From Monomorium pharaonis (lineage: Eukaryota > Arthropoda > Insecta > Hymenoptera > Formicidae), in NCBI RefSeq assembly GCF_013373865.1, contig NC_050474.1, forward strand, positions 12,178,886-12,242,885: a stretch of 64,000 bases of DNA, in the 5' to 3' direction. A model generated the notes under the pieces. It was not told the DNA's origin. It saw only the letters and a list, made by a program, of their open reading frames with translations, and searched no databases. Shown in pieces: positions 19,538 through 29,843 of this stretch; within the stretch, counting starts at the first letter, position 1; every line of letters begins with the position of its first letter. The position numbers and the translations under genes were made by a program.

Positions 19538-22500
19538 TGTATAAACCGCGACCGCACCTACCATTACGAATCCGCGGCCGTCCGTTCCTCGCGCTCCTGG
19601 ACACCGGCTCCGAGGCCTCGTTCGTCAGCCCCCAGACCGCCGCCATATTAGAAACCGACGGATTCCCGACAAAACCGGCCACCGGTCGCGTCCACCTGGC
19701 CAACGGGTCAAATACGCATATCACGGGCTACATGACCCTGCCAGTTGCGACGTCCGGCCCCGAGATCTGGCACGACTTTCAAATCATGCCGGGCCTCGAC
19801 GCCGAAATCTTGGCCGGCGTCGACTTCTGGGCACGGCTGCGCCAGGCCATTCCTCCGCCGCCGATCAAGCGCGCCTACGCTGCCACACCGCGGCAGGTGG
19901 CGGGGACGTGCCGCGGGGGTCTCACCCCAAGCGAGCAGCGACACCTCCGCGAATTCCTAGACACGGAATTACCGCTTTTCGAGAACGTGCGCGGACCCAC
20001 CGACCGCATCCAGCACGCCATCCGCGTACATGGTCACCCACCAATCAAGCAGCGGTACCGACCGCGCAACCCGGCCATGCAGGCCATCATCGACACCGAA
20101 GTAGAGGGGATGCTCCGCGAGGGAGTGATTGAGCCCTCTCGCAGCGCGTGGAGCTCCCCGATCGTGATCGTCAAGAAAAAGGACGGCAAACCTCGTTTCT
20201 GCGTGAATTTCCGCCGCGTGAACGAAGTCACCGAACCAGATGCCTATCCGCTGCCACAGATTGCAGCCACACTCGACAAACTCCGGGGGGCAAAGTACCT
20301 GACCACGTTAGACCTAAAGAGCGGGTACTGGCAGGTACCGCTCGACACCGCCAGCCGCCCGGTGACCGCGTTCACCGTTCCCGGAAAAGGCCTATTCCAG
20401 TTTCGAGTGATGCCGTTCGGCCTGCACTCCGCCCCCACGACCTTCCAACGCCTGCTGGACGCGGTCCTGGGACCCGAACTCGAGCCGCACGTCTTCGTAT
20501 ATCTAGACGATATTATCATCGTCAACAGCGCGTTCGACGAACATATCCGGACGATACAGGAAGTGTTCCGCCGTCTCCGCGAGGCGCGCCTCCGCCTGAA
20601 CCCCGATAAGTGCAAGTTCTGCGTCGACCAGCTCACGTACTTGGGGCATGTGGTAGACCGCGAGGGGATACGCACCGACCCCGACAAGACCAAGGCCATC
20701 GCGGAATGGGAACCCCCGAGGAACGTAAAACAAGTACGTCAGTTCCTCGGGATCGCGTCATGGTACCGTCGGTTCGTGAAGAACTTCGCCTCCGTCGCGG
20801 CGCCCTTGACCGCCCTGACAAAAAAAAACGCACCATGGGAGTGGGGCACGAATCAGCAGGAAGCCTTTAACGACCTCAAGCGCACCCTGACCACCGCCCC
20901 GGTACTCGCCTGCCCCGACTTCTCCCGACAGTTTGTCCTACAGACCGACGCGAGCACAACGGGGCTGGGCGCCGTGCTGACGCAGAACTTTCCCGAGGGG
21001 GAGCGCGTCATCGCATACGCTAGCCGTACTTTAAATTCCGCCGAACGGAACTATAGCGCGACCGAACTGGAGTGTCTCGCGGTCGTTTGGGGAATACGAA
21101 GAATGCGTTGCTATTTGGAAGGGTACCGATTCAAAGTCATCACCGACCACCAATCCTTGCGGTGGTTGAGTCACATCGATTCACCGACTGGAAGACTCGG
21201 ACGCTGGGCATTCGAGCTCCAGCAATACAATTTCGAAATTCAATACCGTAAGGGCACGCTGAACCGAGTGGCCGACGCGCTCTCTCGCCGACATGCTACG
21301 CACGCTATTACCCTACCAGACTGCGCGTGGTACCGTCGCACATGGCGAGCCGTAAGAAACGCACCCCGCGAACATCCCGACCTCCGGATAGAGGGCAACC
21401 GCCTTCGCAAGCACCTACTCCACACGCTGGATTTTAGAGACACCCCACCGGAAACCCAGTGGAAGGAATGCGTACCCACGAAGGAACGCGGCGAACTACT
21501 GCGGCGGTACCACGACGAGCCGACCGCGGGACACCTGGGGGTCGCGAAAACGATCGCGCGCATCGCGGAGCACTATTACTGGCCGGGTATGTTCGGCGAA
21601 ATCTCGCGATACGTCCGCCGCTGCCGCGAATGCCTGGCGCATAAGCCCGCTCAAACACGTCCCGCCGGCCTGTTACACTCTACGACGGTCACACGACCCT
21701 GGCAGCAGGTGACCATCGACCTGATTGGCCCGCTGCCCCGCACCACGCGAGGGAACACCTGGGTGCTGACGATGCAGGACCGCTTCACCCGGTGGCTTGA
21801 GGTGCGCACACTTCGACGCGCTTCCGCGAGCAGCGTTGTTTCTAGCCTTTCCGAGGCCATTATCCTCCGCCACGGATGCCCTGAGGAGATCCTCTCCGAC
21901 AACGGGACGCAGCTGCGGTCGTCACTATTCGAGCAGTTACTCGTAAAGAGCGGCATCCGCCACCGACTGGCCCCGGCGTACGCTCCTCACTGCAACCCCG
22001 TCGAACGCACGAACCGTATCATTAAGACGATGATGGCGCAATACGTCCGTCGGAATCACCGTGCTTGGGATGAGCATATTGGGGAATTCCAGTTCGCGTA
22101 TAACACCGCGCGACACGACGCCACGGGCTACTCACCCGCATTTCTACTCTACGGACGCGAATTACGGCGACCCACCGAGCCCGCCACCGAGGGGCGAACT
22201 CCGCGACACTCCCTGCAGCAACGCTTGCAGGAAGCGTACGAGCTCGTGCGAATCAAGACCGCGCGCGCTTTCCAACATCAGGAAAAATATTACAACCTAC
22301 GCCGCCGCGACTGGCGACCGAAAATAGGAGAGTGGGTGTGGAAGCGCGACCACCCCCTCTCCAAACGCGCGGACGCGTTTAATGCCAAATTAGCTCCTAA
22401 ATTCATTGGACCCTTGGAGGTGCGTCGCATCGTCTCCCCCGTTATAGTTGATCTGCGAGGATCGAGTGGGAAATGGTACCGGCACATACATACACAGGAT

Positions 22501-22563
22501 TTAAAGGTCGCCGACCCCCCGCAAGCAGCCGTCACCGAAGATGTAAACACATCTGAGGAATAA
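19363..22563 (+). CDS. pol: Pol polyprotein of the nested gypsy element, intact
   Basis: 1066 codons without interruption, in the -1 frame relative to gag; the listed ATG is simply the first in the open frame. Domains in order: retropepsin with LLDTGSEASF (Asp80), reverse transcriptase from about residue 230 to 420 with FCVNFRRVNEVT, YLTTLDLKSGYWQVPL, FGLHSAPTTFQRLL and the catalytic VYLDDIIIV (about 380), RNase H (QTDASTTGLGAVLTQ about 527; ELECLAVVWGIRRM; ITDHQSLRWL), integrase with HHCC zinc site (YHDEPTAGHLGVAKT to CRECLAHKP), core TIDLIGPL (Asp, about 785), ILSDNGTQL (Asp, about 845) and CNPVERTNR (Glu, about 880), then the GPL-type tail. All catalytic motifs look sound, although the element has lost its 3' LTR. 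Confidence 0.93.
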   Translation: MLLAMQATRTHQIRLPTHTAEILFAVWERRGTNEGLSSATGKRRQGRGKRGRAPSLRIMYKPRPHLPLRIRGRPFLALLDTGSEASFVSPQTAAILETDGFPTKPATGRVHLANGSNTHITGYMTLPVATSGPEIWHDFQIMPGLDAEILAGVDFWARLRQAIPPPPIKRAYAATPRQVAGTCRGGLTPSEQRHLREFLDTELPLFENVRGPTDRIQHAIRVHGHPPIKQRYRPRNPAMQAIIDTEVEGMLREGVIEPSRSAWSSPIVIVKKKDGKPRFCVNFRRVNEVTEPDAYPLPQIAATLDKLRGAKYLTTLDLKSGYWQVPLDTASRPVTAFTVPGKGLFQFRVMPFGLHSAPTTFQRLLDAVLGPELEPHVFVYLDDIIIVNSAFDEHIRTIQEVFRRLREARLRLNPDKCKFCVDQLTYLGHVVDREGIRTDPDKTKAIAEWEPPRNVKQVRQFLGIASWYRRFVKNFASVAAPLTALTKKNAPWEWGTNQQEAFNDLKRTLTTAPVLACPDFSRQFVLQTDASTTGLGAVLTQNFPEGERVIAYASRTLNSAERNYSATELECLAVVWGIRRMRCYLEGYRFKVITDHQSLRWLSHIDSPTGRLGRWAFELQQYNFEIQYRKGTLNRVADALSRRHATHAITLPDCAWYRRTWRAVRNAPREHPDLRIEGNRLRKHLLHTLDFRDTPPETQWKECVPTKERGELLRRYHDEPTAGHLGVAKTIARIAEHYYWPGMFGEISRYVRRCRECLAHKPAQTRPAGLLHSTTVTRPWQQVTIDLIGPLPRTTRGNTWVLTMQDRFTRWLEVRTLRRASASSVVSSLSEAIILRHGCPEEILSDNGTQLRSSLFEQLLVKSGIRHRLAPAYAPHCNPVERTNRIIKTMMAQYVRRNHRAWDEHIGEFQFAYNTARHDATGYSPAFLLYGRELRRPTEPATEGRTPRHSLQQRLQEAYELVRIKTARAFQHQEKYYNLRRRDWRPKIGEWVWKRDHPLSKRADAFNAKLAPKFIGPLEVRRIVSPVIVDLRGSSGKWYRHIHTQDLKVADPPQAAVTEDVNTSEE

Positions 22564-22671
22564 GAGACAACGACCCGACAACAAAAACGACCGAAAAAGA
22601 AAGAAAGGAGGGGGCCCAGCAGAGCTGTACCGGAGGCGCGAAACAGAGAGCATCTCACTTCGCTCGAAACA

Positions 22672-23178
22672 ATGGACCGAGACGAGATCCTCGCTGCGAT
22701 AAATGCATTCCTGGAGGAGCCTGAGGAATACGATCCGGCGCAACCCGGATTTGACCGACTCGGCACCAACACCGCACCACCGCCACCAGAACCACCGGCA
22801 CCCAAGGTTGCACTGGTAGGCTACCGGAAGGGACGGTTAGTACAGCCGTCGGACCGGCGGAATACAGAGAAGAACGCCTGGCTCACCGAACCACCACCGA
22901 CCAGGCCACGGCGACCACCATCAACCACGCCACCACCTCCGCGTCCGACCCTGGAACCTGTGCGGGTGTATGGTCCGGCTCCTCCACCGCCCATCCTCGT
23001 CGAGGTAGCACCGAGGATCACAGTGGACGTACCGCATTTTGCAGTTCACGTCAGCCGCCAGTATAAGGCCCGCCTAGGCAACCGTCGCTGGCATCTACGC
23101 TTCGACCGCGTGGGCCGACTACGCTCCTGTAAGGAGAAATCCTATGCCCCCACTGCGGTCGCGATCTATCCATTGTAA
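22672..23178 (+). CDS. proline-rich third ORF, fused to LTR1 remnant
   Basis: 168 codons starting MDRDEILAAINAFLEE, 109 bp after pol. The N-terminus is acidic and helical-looking, the middle is rich in Pro-Pro and Pro-Arg runs (TAPPPPEPPAPK; PPSTTPPPPRPTLEP) and the end is basic (SRQYKARLGNRRWHLRF). The last residues (about AVAIYPL and the stop) come from the outer errantivirus LTR, so the natural C-terminus is lost. I do not recognise a family. Its position after pol is where accessory or env-like genes occur in Ty3/gypsy elements, but no signal peptide or transmembrane segment is visible, so it is not an obvious envelope. Confidence 0.5.
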   Translation: MDRDEILAAINAFLEEPEEYDPAQPGFDRLGTNTAPPPPEPPAPKVALVGYRKGRLVQPSDRRNTEKNAWLTEPPPTRPRRPPSTTPPPPRPTLEPVRVYGPAPPPPILVEVAPRITVDVPHFAVHVSRQYKARLGNRRWHLRFDRVGRLRSCKEKSYAPTAVAIYPL

Positions 23179-23292
23179 CTGAATACAAGAATAAAACTGT
23201 TCAATACAACTAACAGTGTGAGTGACCAATTACCTTCCTCGCGAGATCTCTGGCAGCGATCCCAAATTGTACTCTCAACGAGGGGTACAACA
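23157..23292 (+). repeat. 3' LTR remnant of the errantivirus
   Basis: Matches the last ~135 bp of LTR1, from inside the third hairpin module (TCGCGATCTATCC) to GGGGTACAACA, followed by the TCAT target duplication. It retains AATAAA. Its left edge is the deletion breakpoint. Confidence 0.9.
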
Positions 23293-23539
23293 TCATACAA
23301 TATAGTATCCGTGCATATTTCACATATTTATTTCAATAGTTCCCAATATCATAAAATACACTACATCCTGAAGTGACCTTTCTGAAACAATGGATGACGT
23401 CAATGGATATATAATTGCCAAGTTTAATGATGAGCTGCAGTAATCCCTACAAAATGATATAATGCCGAAAAGAAATCCAGCATATGGCCTAGTAATTTTA
23501 AAACCCAATTCCGCATTAATAAAGCCATAATAACAAAAG

Positions 23540-24689
23540 AGATGCCAAAAATAATTTTAAGTTTTATTTTATACAACGGAAATCGGACACCCGGTGAAAA
23601 TTTATGTCTAGAGACTTATTACTTGTCGGAGTAGATAGGGGTTGTCAGATTCGAAGCCGCAGTTGGAGGATGAGTCCAGGAGCCTGCCCAAGGATGAATC
23701 GAGCTGGATGGAACTTGACTCGTCAGTCCTCCGGTCGTAGAAGTGCTGAAGTTTTTCTTACTTCACTTGAGTTCAGTGTTCACTTGCATCAACACTCGGA
23801 CTCGGCGAGATGCGGACTTACGCGGACTCGGCCTCTCGGTGTAAAGCAAAAAGCGGAAAAAACTGCTCGCGGTCTTTGGAATCACGATTTTATATTAAAT
23901 TTTCCGAAGGGAAGGGTTGAGGTGTAGGCGGTGTCATTCTTGGATTGGTGAGCCCTTCCAAAACCACCAAATTTGGAGCTTGTCTATTGGAAACTCGCGA
24001 AATTATTATTTCGTAGAGATGATCAGTTATGGTCCATCTCTTCTCGTCTCCGCCCGATTTAGTTTGGGTTTTGAGTATAAGAGAGGGGTTTTTATAATTT
24101 TCGCTTCTCTTATCTTTAGGCCACTCAAACAAACAAGCAAAAAAAAGAGTCTTTATGTCTTCCTGTAGATTTTAGTGAGAAACGTACTTTTATTGATTGA
24201 GCGCGAACAGCGTTTTTGCTTTAAATAGTAAATTTTCATAGTTTCCGGAGGTTCCTTGTTTGAAGACTTTAATTTTATTGAGTTTTAATATTTCCCTTTT
24301 CTTTTGCTTAGCGTCGGGTACCTATCCAGGGCATTGTTAGAGTATGGTTCGGTAATAAAGTTATTATTTATTTTTCTATTCTAGACTCGACATTGCCCCA
24401 GACTTCCCAAAAGAATTAAATCATATCTAACGGTCGCTCTCGAAATAGTTTACAGATAGGGACCTATGCATTTGTTTGATGACTATTTCCTTCGGTTTAT
24501 GTATTTATTATTACTCAAAAATAAAATTTTAAATTGTCGCTATATCTCACAAACTTATGCGTGATGATAGAGCGATCCTCTGTAAACATTTCTTGGTCTC
24601 GGCGACCATTAGAATACGATTCCTCTTATTTAATTATTTTCCTTACAAGGACAACGAGAAGAAAAACGTTAAGTCTACCGGACGTAACA
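23540..24689 (-). repeat. possible solo LTR, minus strand
   Basis: Read on the minus strand the block begins TGTTACGTCCGGTAGACTT at 24689, has a TATAAAAACC-like box near 24091 and an AATAAAACTT signal near 23570, the order expected of an LTR. A second block at 55870-56884 begins with the same TGTTACGTCCGG.AGAC string. I could not place the other end or find a target duplication, so limits are approximate. Confidence 0.35.
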
Positions 24690-25130
24690 GTATTAATACA
24701 CATATTATGTATTAATGCAATAATATAATTTCTACCTCTTTTCTACTTTTTTTAACCTGTAATATATATCCAGATAACAATTATTGCGTGCAAATTTGGT
24801 TAACGGTTTAGTTATTTTATGACGATTTTTGTTATGTACACTTCAATCTTCATGCACAATATTGCACTATTTACGCGATATTTTTTGGGGTACTTATCTT
24901 GCATGATATTAATTGAAACTAATATTCAATTTGTTATAAAAAATATTGCTTTTTATAGTATTTTACATTTTTTAATTATTAATACAAATTTACTTTGTGT
25001 ACTTTTTTTAGTTTAATATTTTTAAACTCGTGGGTGGAAGTACTGCACATGTTATGATTCACTATATATTAAGAAAAGCAAAAAACAAATTCTGTAGCAA
25101 TAAATTTCAACTGGAGAAAGAAATAAGGGT
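24690..25130. other. no gene recognised
   Basis: AT-rich sequence with short palindromes such as TATTAATACACATATTATGTATTAATG. Open frames are short and without family resemblance. Confidence 0.4.
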
Positions 25131-25777
25131 AATTATTCAGTTTAGGGGAGGCAGTTCCTATGACTTTGACCTTGATATATGTTATCAAAGTCACCCTCCT
25201 GAGTGACCTTCGAAAGATTTTAACCGTCGCTCGTGGTTCGTTAAAAAGTTATGCATATGGATTAGCAAACATGCAAATCACGCATTTCATATATTATTAA
25301 ATGACATAATATATATATTTTTTAAAAATTAAGTACAGGAGTACATACTCAAAATATTGAACGTCTACTGCAAAGTGTAGAGAACGTGTGGGCGGGGGAG
25401 GGGCTCCGCCCTTCTCCCTGCACCCTTTCCCCATATTTTTTTCTAATCTAACCTAACCCAAACATTTTAAATTCGCTATTTGGTCACGATTTTAAACCTA
25501 AAGTCGCAAGCCCTTGTAGTAAAGTACAGGCGTGGACATCGTTTCGCTCTGTAAGCAGGGGGGGATAGACCTTGCTACGCGTGGAAAGTCGCAAAACTAT
25601 GTGATGTACTCCTATACTGAATAATTATGTGTCATATTTATGAAACTTTTTTGTTAATAACTTTTTAACGAATCACGAGCGACGGCTAAAATCTTTCGAA
25701 GGTCACTTAGGAGGGTGACCTTGATAACATGTCAAGGTCAAGGTCATCGAAGCTGCCTCCACTAAACTGAATAATTA
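25131..25777. mobile_element. foldback/MITE element with 130-bp arms and a GC-rich core
   Basis: The left arm starts AATTATTCAGTTTAG and the right arm ends CTAAACTGAATAATT. The arms share TGACCTTGA, TGTTATCAA, GTCACCCTCCT, GTGACCTTCGAAAGATTTTA and GTCGCTCGTG in inverted order. The core holds GGGGCTCCGCCCTTCTCCC and an AAAGTCGCAAGCCC-type motif, which resemble the cores of the minisatellite foldback elements near 43440, 48900 and 51920. No ORF is carried. Confidence 0.65.
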
Positions 25778-25867
25778 TCGTTAATTAAGACTTCACATTC
25801 ATCTAAAACATGAATATATTTGCCCTGGAAAATATTTTTAATCTTACTTAACGCTTTAACACTACAG

Positions 25868-25963
25868 AAGCTGTTCGAATGTTACATGGCCAAGTAACAG
25901 ATAATGAAATTGCAGACTCCATATCAAAGTGGCTTGCTCAAGCCACTTTACTTAAAGAGAAAA
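25868..25963 (+). other. candidate short exon of unknown gene
   Basis: A TTTAACACTACAG acceptor-like sequence precedes an open stretch (VRMLHGQVTDNEIADSISKW within it) that ends at a GTACGT donor. Composition and codon pattern look more coding than the surrounding AT-rich DNA. No partner exon was found and it could equally be a remnant of a transposase. Low confidence. Confidence 0.22.
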
Positions 25964-27557
25964 GTACGTACATTTGTTATTTTATATATGGCAAGAAATC
26001 ATGACATAAAAAAAAAAACTTATTAAAACTTACTTATAAAAATACTTATTATTAAAAATACTTATATATTAATTTGCATAAACAAGTTATTCTAAAACAA
26101 GTTTTAGAATAACAAAACTAGATTTATACTTGATATACCTGAAATAGTGTGTGATTAAAGCACGAATACGACTTTAATTAAAGCTGTATTTGATTAAAAA
26201 TATATTAGAATTAATACAATCATGATTTCTAACTGATTTTTATTTTTTTACAAATCGGATCAAACAAAGTGAAGTATTCATATTGCGATACATACATTAA
26301 GAAAGATTTTATATACGTACGTAGAATAAAAACCGTAATTATTTAAAAATCTGTTAAGGAAACAAATCGAATAGTTACTTAATTTATGATTATTTTATGG
26401 TCTGTTATTTAATTTATAATCTTTTTGATTATAGTTATTTTGATTTGCTAAAGAAACATATGGAAGTTATTTTATATTTTTTGTTTTATACTCTATTAGC
26501 GAAACAGTTCGATTAAGATATTGATGATGTAAACAAATTAAGTTCTACTTTCAATGTATAATTAATCAGATACATGTAGTATATAGTATAGTAAAATAAA
26601 CGCATAATACATGTATTTTAAACTTCTTTTTATTTATATCTGAAAATATAATTAAAAATTACTCTTTCAAACGGTATATATCGGAATTAAAAGATATATT
26701 TGAAAACATGTTACATCGAAAAGCTATTATACTAATATATATAAAGTACTATGTCTATTAAATAATTGAAACTATAATTGAAACTAGCAACAATTCATTA
26801 ATTAATAGTATGATTTTTCTATAAGTATATATTGATAATTACTCAAATTTTGTATTTACTGAAAAGTCTTATTATTGCGAATCACTCTCGCGAATAATAA
26901 ATCTCAGGAAACAGTGTTGTAATAATAAGTGTGTATTTGAATATTTATAATATGTTTTTAAAATGTAATTATAACTCCGATATATGTTGCTTTGAAGAGT
27001 AGCAAAATCGCTGCTTATATATGTGCAAAAACCAAAAACATTGCATTATTGCAGAAATATTGTTTCGCAACATTGCATTGTAATATTGCTATGATGTTAC
27101 ATTGCAATCCATCGCAACATTGCATTGCAACATTGCTATGATGTTGCACTGCAATCTCTCTGAGGGCGGAGTTGTGAGATATTAAAAAATGTTTTTTAGT
27201 AAATGTTAGTTGTCTAACGTCACTGTATAACGGCTACTAAGGAAATAATTCTATAAATAATTATTAAAATTTATCATTTAATAACAGAAGTATAATGTCA
27301 TAATATCTACAATCGATTATCTTTTTCCGTGATAAAATTATTATATTGCCGCCCATATCTTGCAATATTTTCTACAAAATATTAATATTACAATATTTCA
27401 GCAACATTATTGCAATATTCGTATTATTATACGTTATTGAAATATTTCTACAATGTCACAGATATGTTTTCGCGCTGTAGGGATTCTTTTTTGCAGCATG
27501 TAATAATAACGAGAGACAATTTGTATACATGTGACAAGCAAGATGCTGTGATTGGTA
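25964..27557. other. AT-rich region without recognised gene
   Basis: Mostly AT-rich with no convincing reading frame. At 27010-27165 a block of GCAACATTGC, ATTGCAATC and TGATGTTGCA motifs resembles the interior of the CCCAG-ended element at 41028-41143. Inverted TATTGCAATATT motifs continue to about 27420. Confidence 0.4.
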
Positions 27558-27895
27558 TTATACACTGTCAGGACTGCTGGACTCTTGATTATAACCTGGC
27601 TCTAGTTCTTCCGCCCCGCCCTCGTCACTTTCGTTTAATGGATTTGATTGGTCTAGTTGATATTGACTAAAATTGTGTGTTGATGCGTGGTTTTGGTACT
27701 GATGATGCAACAGGCCATGATGATGGTAGCAATGATGCCGATCATCAATTATTCGCTGCGGCGGTAACTCATTGATCGGCATACTACGGCGCAGTCTACG
27801 ATGGCAAATCAGACAGAGTATCAAGATTACCAAGATACTGCCAACTGTATAGACTATTGGCATTGTATAACTGTCTGTGGGTACAGCCGTGACAC
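27558..27895 (-). CDS. terminal exon of a host single-pass membrane protein (unknown)
   Basis: Read on the minus strand, an acceptor (CAAATTGCAG) ends at 27896. The exon starts with two bases of a codon and then encodes VTAVPTDSYTMPIVY, a hydrophobic span (YTVGSILVILILCLIC) and a positively charged stop-transfer motif (HRRLRR). The cytoplasmic tail is about 75 residues long, with a His-rich stretch (HHCYHHHGLLHHQ) and an acidic Ser-rich end (EEL, then ESSSPDSV), and a stop at 27558. The arrangement fits the last coding exon of a type I receptor or adhesion protein. Upstream exons would lie to the right; none was recognised here. I do not know the gene. It is the best host-gene candidate in the window. 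Confidence 0.45.
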
Positions 27896-28029
27896 CTGCA
27901 ATTTGTATTGCGATATGATTATATACGCATACATAAATAATTTTTTAGAATATTCAAAAATCTTATTTAAAAAATCTTAAAAAGGAAAAAAGATACTTGA
28001 AATAATTGAAACTCCTTTATTAGTCAAAC

Positions 28030-28775
28030 TGGCCAATTTATTATTTTTCTAACAACACAACGTTTCGACCTTAATTCAGGTCCTTATCAAGTGTGAAAAT
28101 TCGAAAGATTCAAATTAGAATTTCAGGAAACATTGCAAGCTCGTGAGTTCGTACCAGCAAATTCAATCCTTTGCTATAAAATATATATGATTGAATGTAT
28201 AAACTTTCGAAGGTTTAAGAGGAAATTCAACAATAAGGAATGAGAGTCAAAAACTGCAAGAATTTACTCGTTTCCTTCGTTCTGGACATTCTTATAAATA
28301 GACAGTATTTTAACGCCGCACATTTCGTCAATTTGTATGTTACATCGAATGTCATGCTATGTCTGTACACTATTGCAGTTAAATTTGAACTGAATATTAG
28401 AGACAACAATAAAAACGAAGCGTTATGATTTTATCACACAGATACAATATTTAAGTCGACTTATGATGCTGTCGTATATATCACTCAAATTTTCTATATC
28501 TTTTTGCAGATGAATTGCATGCTGATTTTTTTTTTTTTTAACATTTCGGCGATCTCTCTTTTTTCCGATTCTTTTCTGAATGTAGAATTAATGGTGTTTT
28601 CCATTTAAAGTTGTGGTTATGCTCGACGCGGTGCTTACTAACCATCGAGAGATTACTTTCATGCTTTGTTATATCATTAATGTGTTCTTTAATGCGGATG
28701 TCTAAGTGATGTTTTGTTTGTCCTATATACCTGGCTTCGCAATCCATGCAATCAATACGATATATTTTTTTCTGC
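28030..28775 (-). pseudogene. Penelope-like element 3' fragment (GIY-YIG endonuclease)
   Basis: On the minus strand, 28538-28747 encodes MDCEARYIGQTKHHLDIRIKE and HESNLSMVSKHRVEHNHNF, the GIY-YIG-type endonuclease of Penelope-like elements with the usual IGQT and RIKEH motifs. The remaining sequence down to about 28030 is the 3' tail, including a hammerhead-like motif at 28056-28095. The fragment is an inverted, roughly 85-90% identical copy of 29540-30060. Such partial inverted copies beside a main copy are characteristic of Penelope-like insertions. Confidence 0.72.
28056..28095 (-). ncRNA. degenerate hammerhead ribozyme-like motif
   Basis: Minus strand reads TTGATAAGGACC, loop TGAATTAA, GGTCGAAAC. 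This matches the hammerhead layout (core box, stem II GACC/GGTC, then GAAAC). The first box departs from CTGATGA at two core positions, so the copy is probably inactive. Penelope-like elements are known to carry hammerhead motifs in their terminal repeats. Confidence 0.45.
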
Positions 28776-28799
28776 TATTGTTTTCTATCTTATCTTCCC

Positions 28800-29843
28800 C
28801 TCTTTTGATCAAGCAGTTCAATTTTGGGGGGATGATAAAGACGTGATGGACGATCTAGAGACGGAGTGTTTAAACAAATTACAATTTAAAGTCCCGATAT
28901 TTTATGGATATGTGGACGATGTTTTCATATCGATTTTAAGAATTAAGTAGAACACGTTTTGAGTATTTTTTAATAGTTATCACACACAATTACAGTTGCC
29001 GTCGTGAGATTCAAGTTCACTTATGAACTTGAATCTCACGACGGCATTGCATTTTTAGATGCCATGATAATTAGAGATGACAACAAGTTGATTACCAATT
29101 GCAAACCTACCTCCTCTGGCAGATATATAAATTTTTTCTCTAGCCGTCCCTTTAAATATAAGATCAATATCACCACGAGCTTAGTAAATCGAGCAATTTT
29201 GCTATTGAACAATAGGTTCTACAAAAATAATTTAAAAATTGTCAAGGATATTTTAGTAAACAATAGTTTTCCCCTGGCAATAATTAATAAATTTGTGAAT
29301 AAAAGAATAATTGAATTAAGTAAGCATGACAACAAACCAGCAGACAGAGTTTGATCTTACAAAATGTATTACGCTACTTTATGTAAAAGGTTTTAGTGAG
29401 GGCATAAGTCGCAGATTAGATAAATTAGGTTAATGTGCGGCGTTTAAATACTGTTTTTACCATCCCCAAAAATTGAATTGCTTGATTAAAAGAGGAAAAA
29501 ATCAGATGAAAAACAATAGCAGAAAAGAAATAGTGTATCGTATTTATTGTATGGATTGCAAAGCAAGGGACATAGGATAAACAAAACGTCACTTAGGCAT
29601 TCGCATTAAAGAACACATTAATAATATGAAAAAGCATGAAAGTAATCTCTCGGTGGTTAGTAAGCATCGCATAACCACAACTTTAAATGGAAAACACTAT
29701 TTAATTCTACATTCAAAAAAGAATCGGAAAAAAAGAGAGATCGCCGAAATGTTTTTTATGAAAAAAAATCAGCATGCAATTCATCTGCAAAAAGATATAG
29801 AAAATTTGAGTGATATATACAACAGCATCATAAATTTGACTTA
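28800..29843 (+). pseudogene. Penelope-like element, RT C-terminus to endonuclease, broken
   Basis: Plus-strand frames in order: DLETECLNKLQFKVPIF and YGYVDDVF (RT active-site region, 28850-28930), FKFTYELESHDGIAFLDAMI (29010-29065), SSGRYINFFSSRPFKYKI (29115-29165), LVNRAILLLNNRF, the linker GFSEGISRRLDKLG (29390-29430), and the GIY-YIG domain (IYCMDCKARDIG, TKRHLGIRIKEH, 29545-29620) followed by a Lys-rich tail to 29843. There are several stops and frameshifts, including TAA at 29578-29580. It would have primed synthesis with its endonuclease as in other Penelope-like elements. It is truncated upstream of the RT palm. Confidence 0.75.
28997..29046. repeat. perfect 23-bp palindrome with 4-nt loop
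   Basis: TGCCGTCGTGAGATTCAAG at the left start and its full complement to 29046 form exact 23-bp arms around CTTA, inside the Penelope RT coding sequence. The left arm disrupts the frame, so it probably arose by templated inversion from the right arm. Confidence 0.85.

Larger units (their letters stand above)
17482..23156 (+). mobile_element. nested GC-rich Ty3/gypsy element, 3' end deleted
   Basis: Inserted within env of the outer errantivirus. Order: 5' LTR 17482-18522, tRNA-Lys primer site, gag, intact pol, proline-rich third ORF. No polypurine tract or 3' LTR follows; the sequence passes directly into the outer element's LTR at about 23155-23160, a point with a short shared TGCGG..TCGCG string. 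Composition is far more GC-rich than the surroundings. A solo LTR of the same family is at 36286-37285. Confidence 0.85.
10485..23292 (+). mobile_element. errantivirus (Ty3/gypsy with env), nested and internally deleted
   Basis: The outer element begins with a 554-bp LTR (10485-11038) and ends with only the last ~135 bp of the 3' LTR (about 23157-23292). TCAT occurs on both sides (10481-10484 and 23293-23296), so this was one insertion. Within it, env is cut at 17482 by a second LTR element whose 3' half, together with the rest of env and most of the outer 3' LTR, is missing. By eye the 5' LTR and the 3' remnant differ at about eight of 135 positions, which indicates an old insertion. A solo LTR of the same family lies at 39055-39608. 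Confidence 0.88.

Noticed and set aside
19164..22805. Long minus-strand and alternate-frame ORFs across the nested gypsy element
   Set aside because: The region is GC-rich with few stops in any frame; the plus-strand gag and pol explain it fully.
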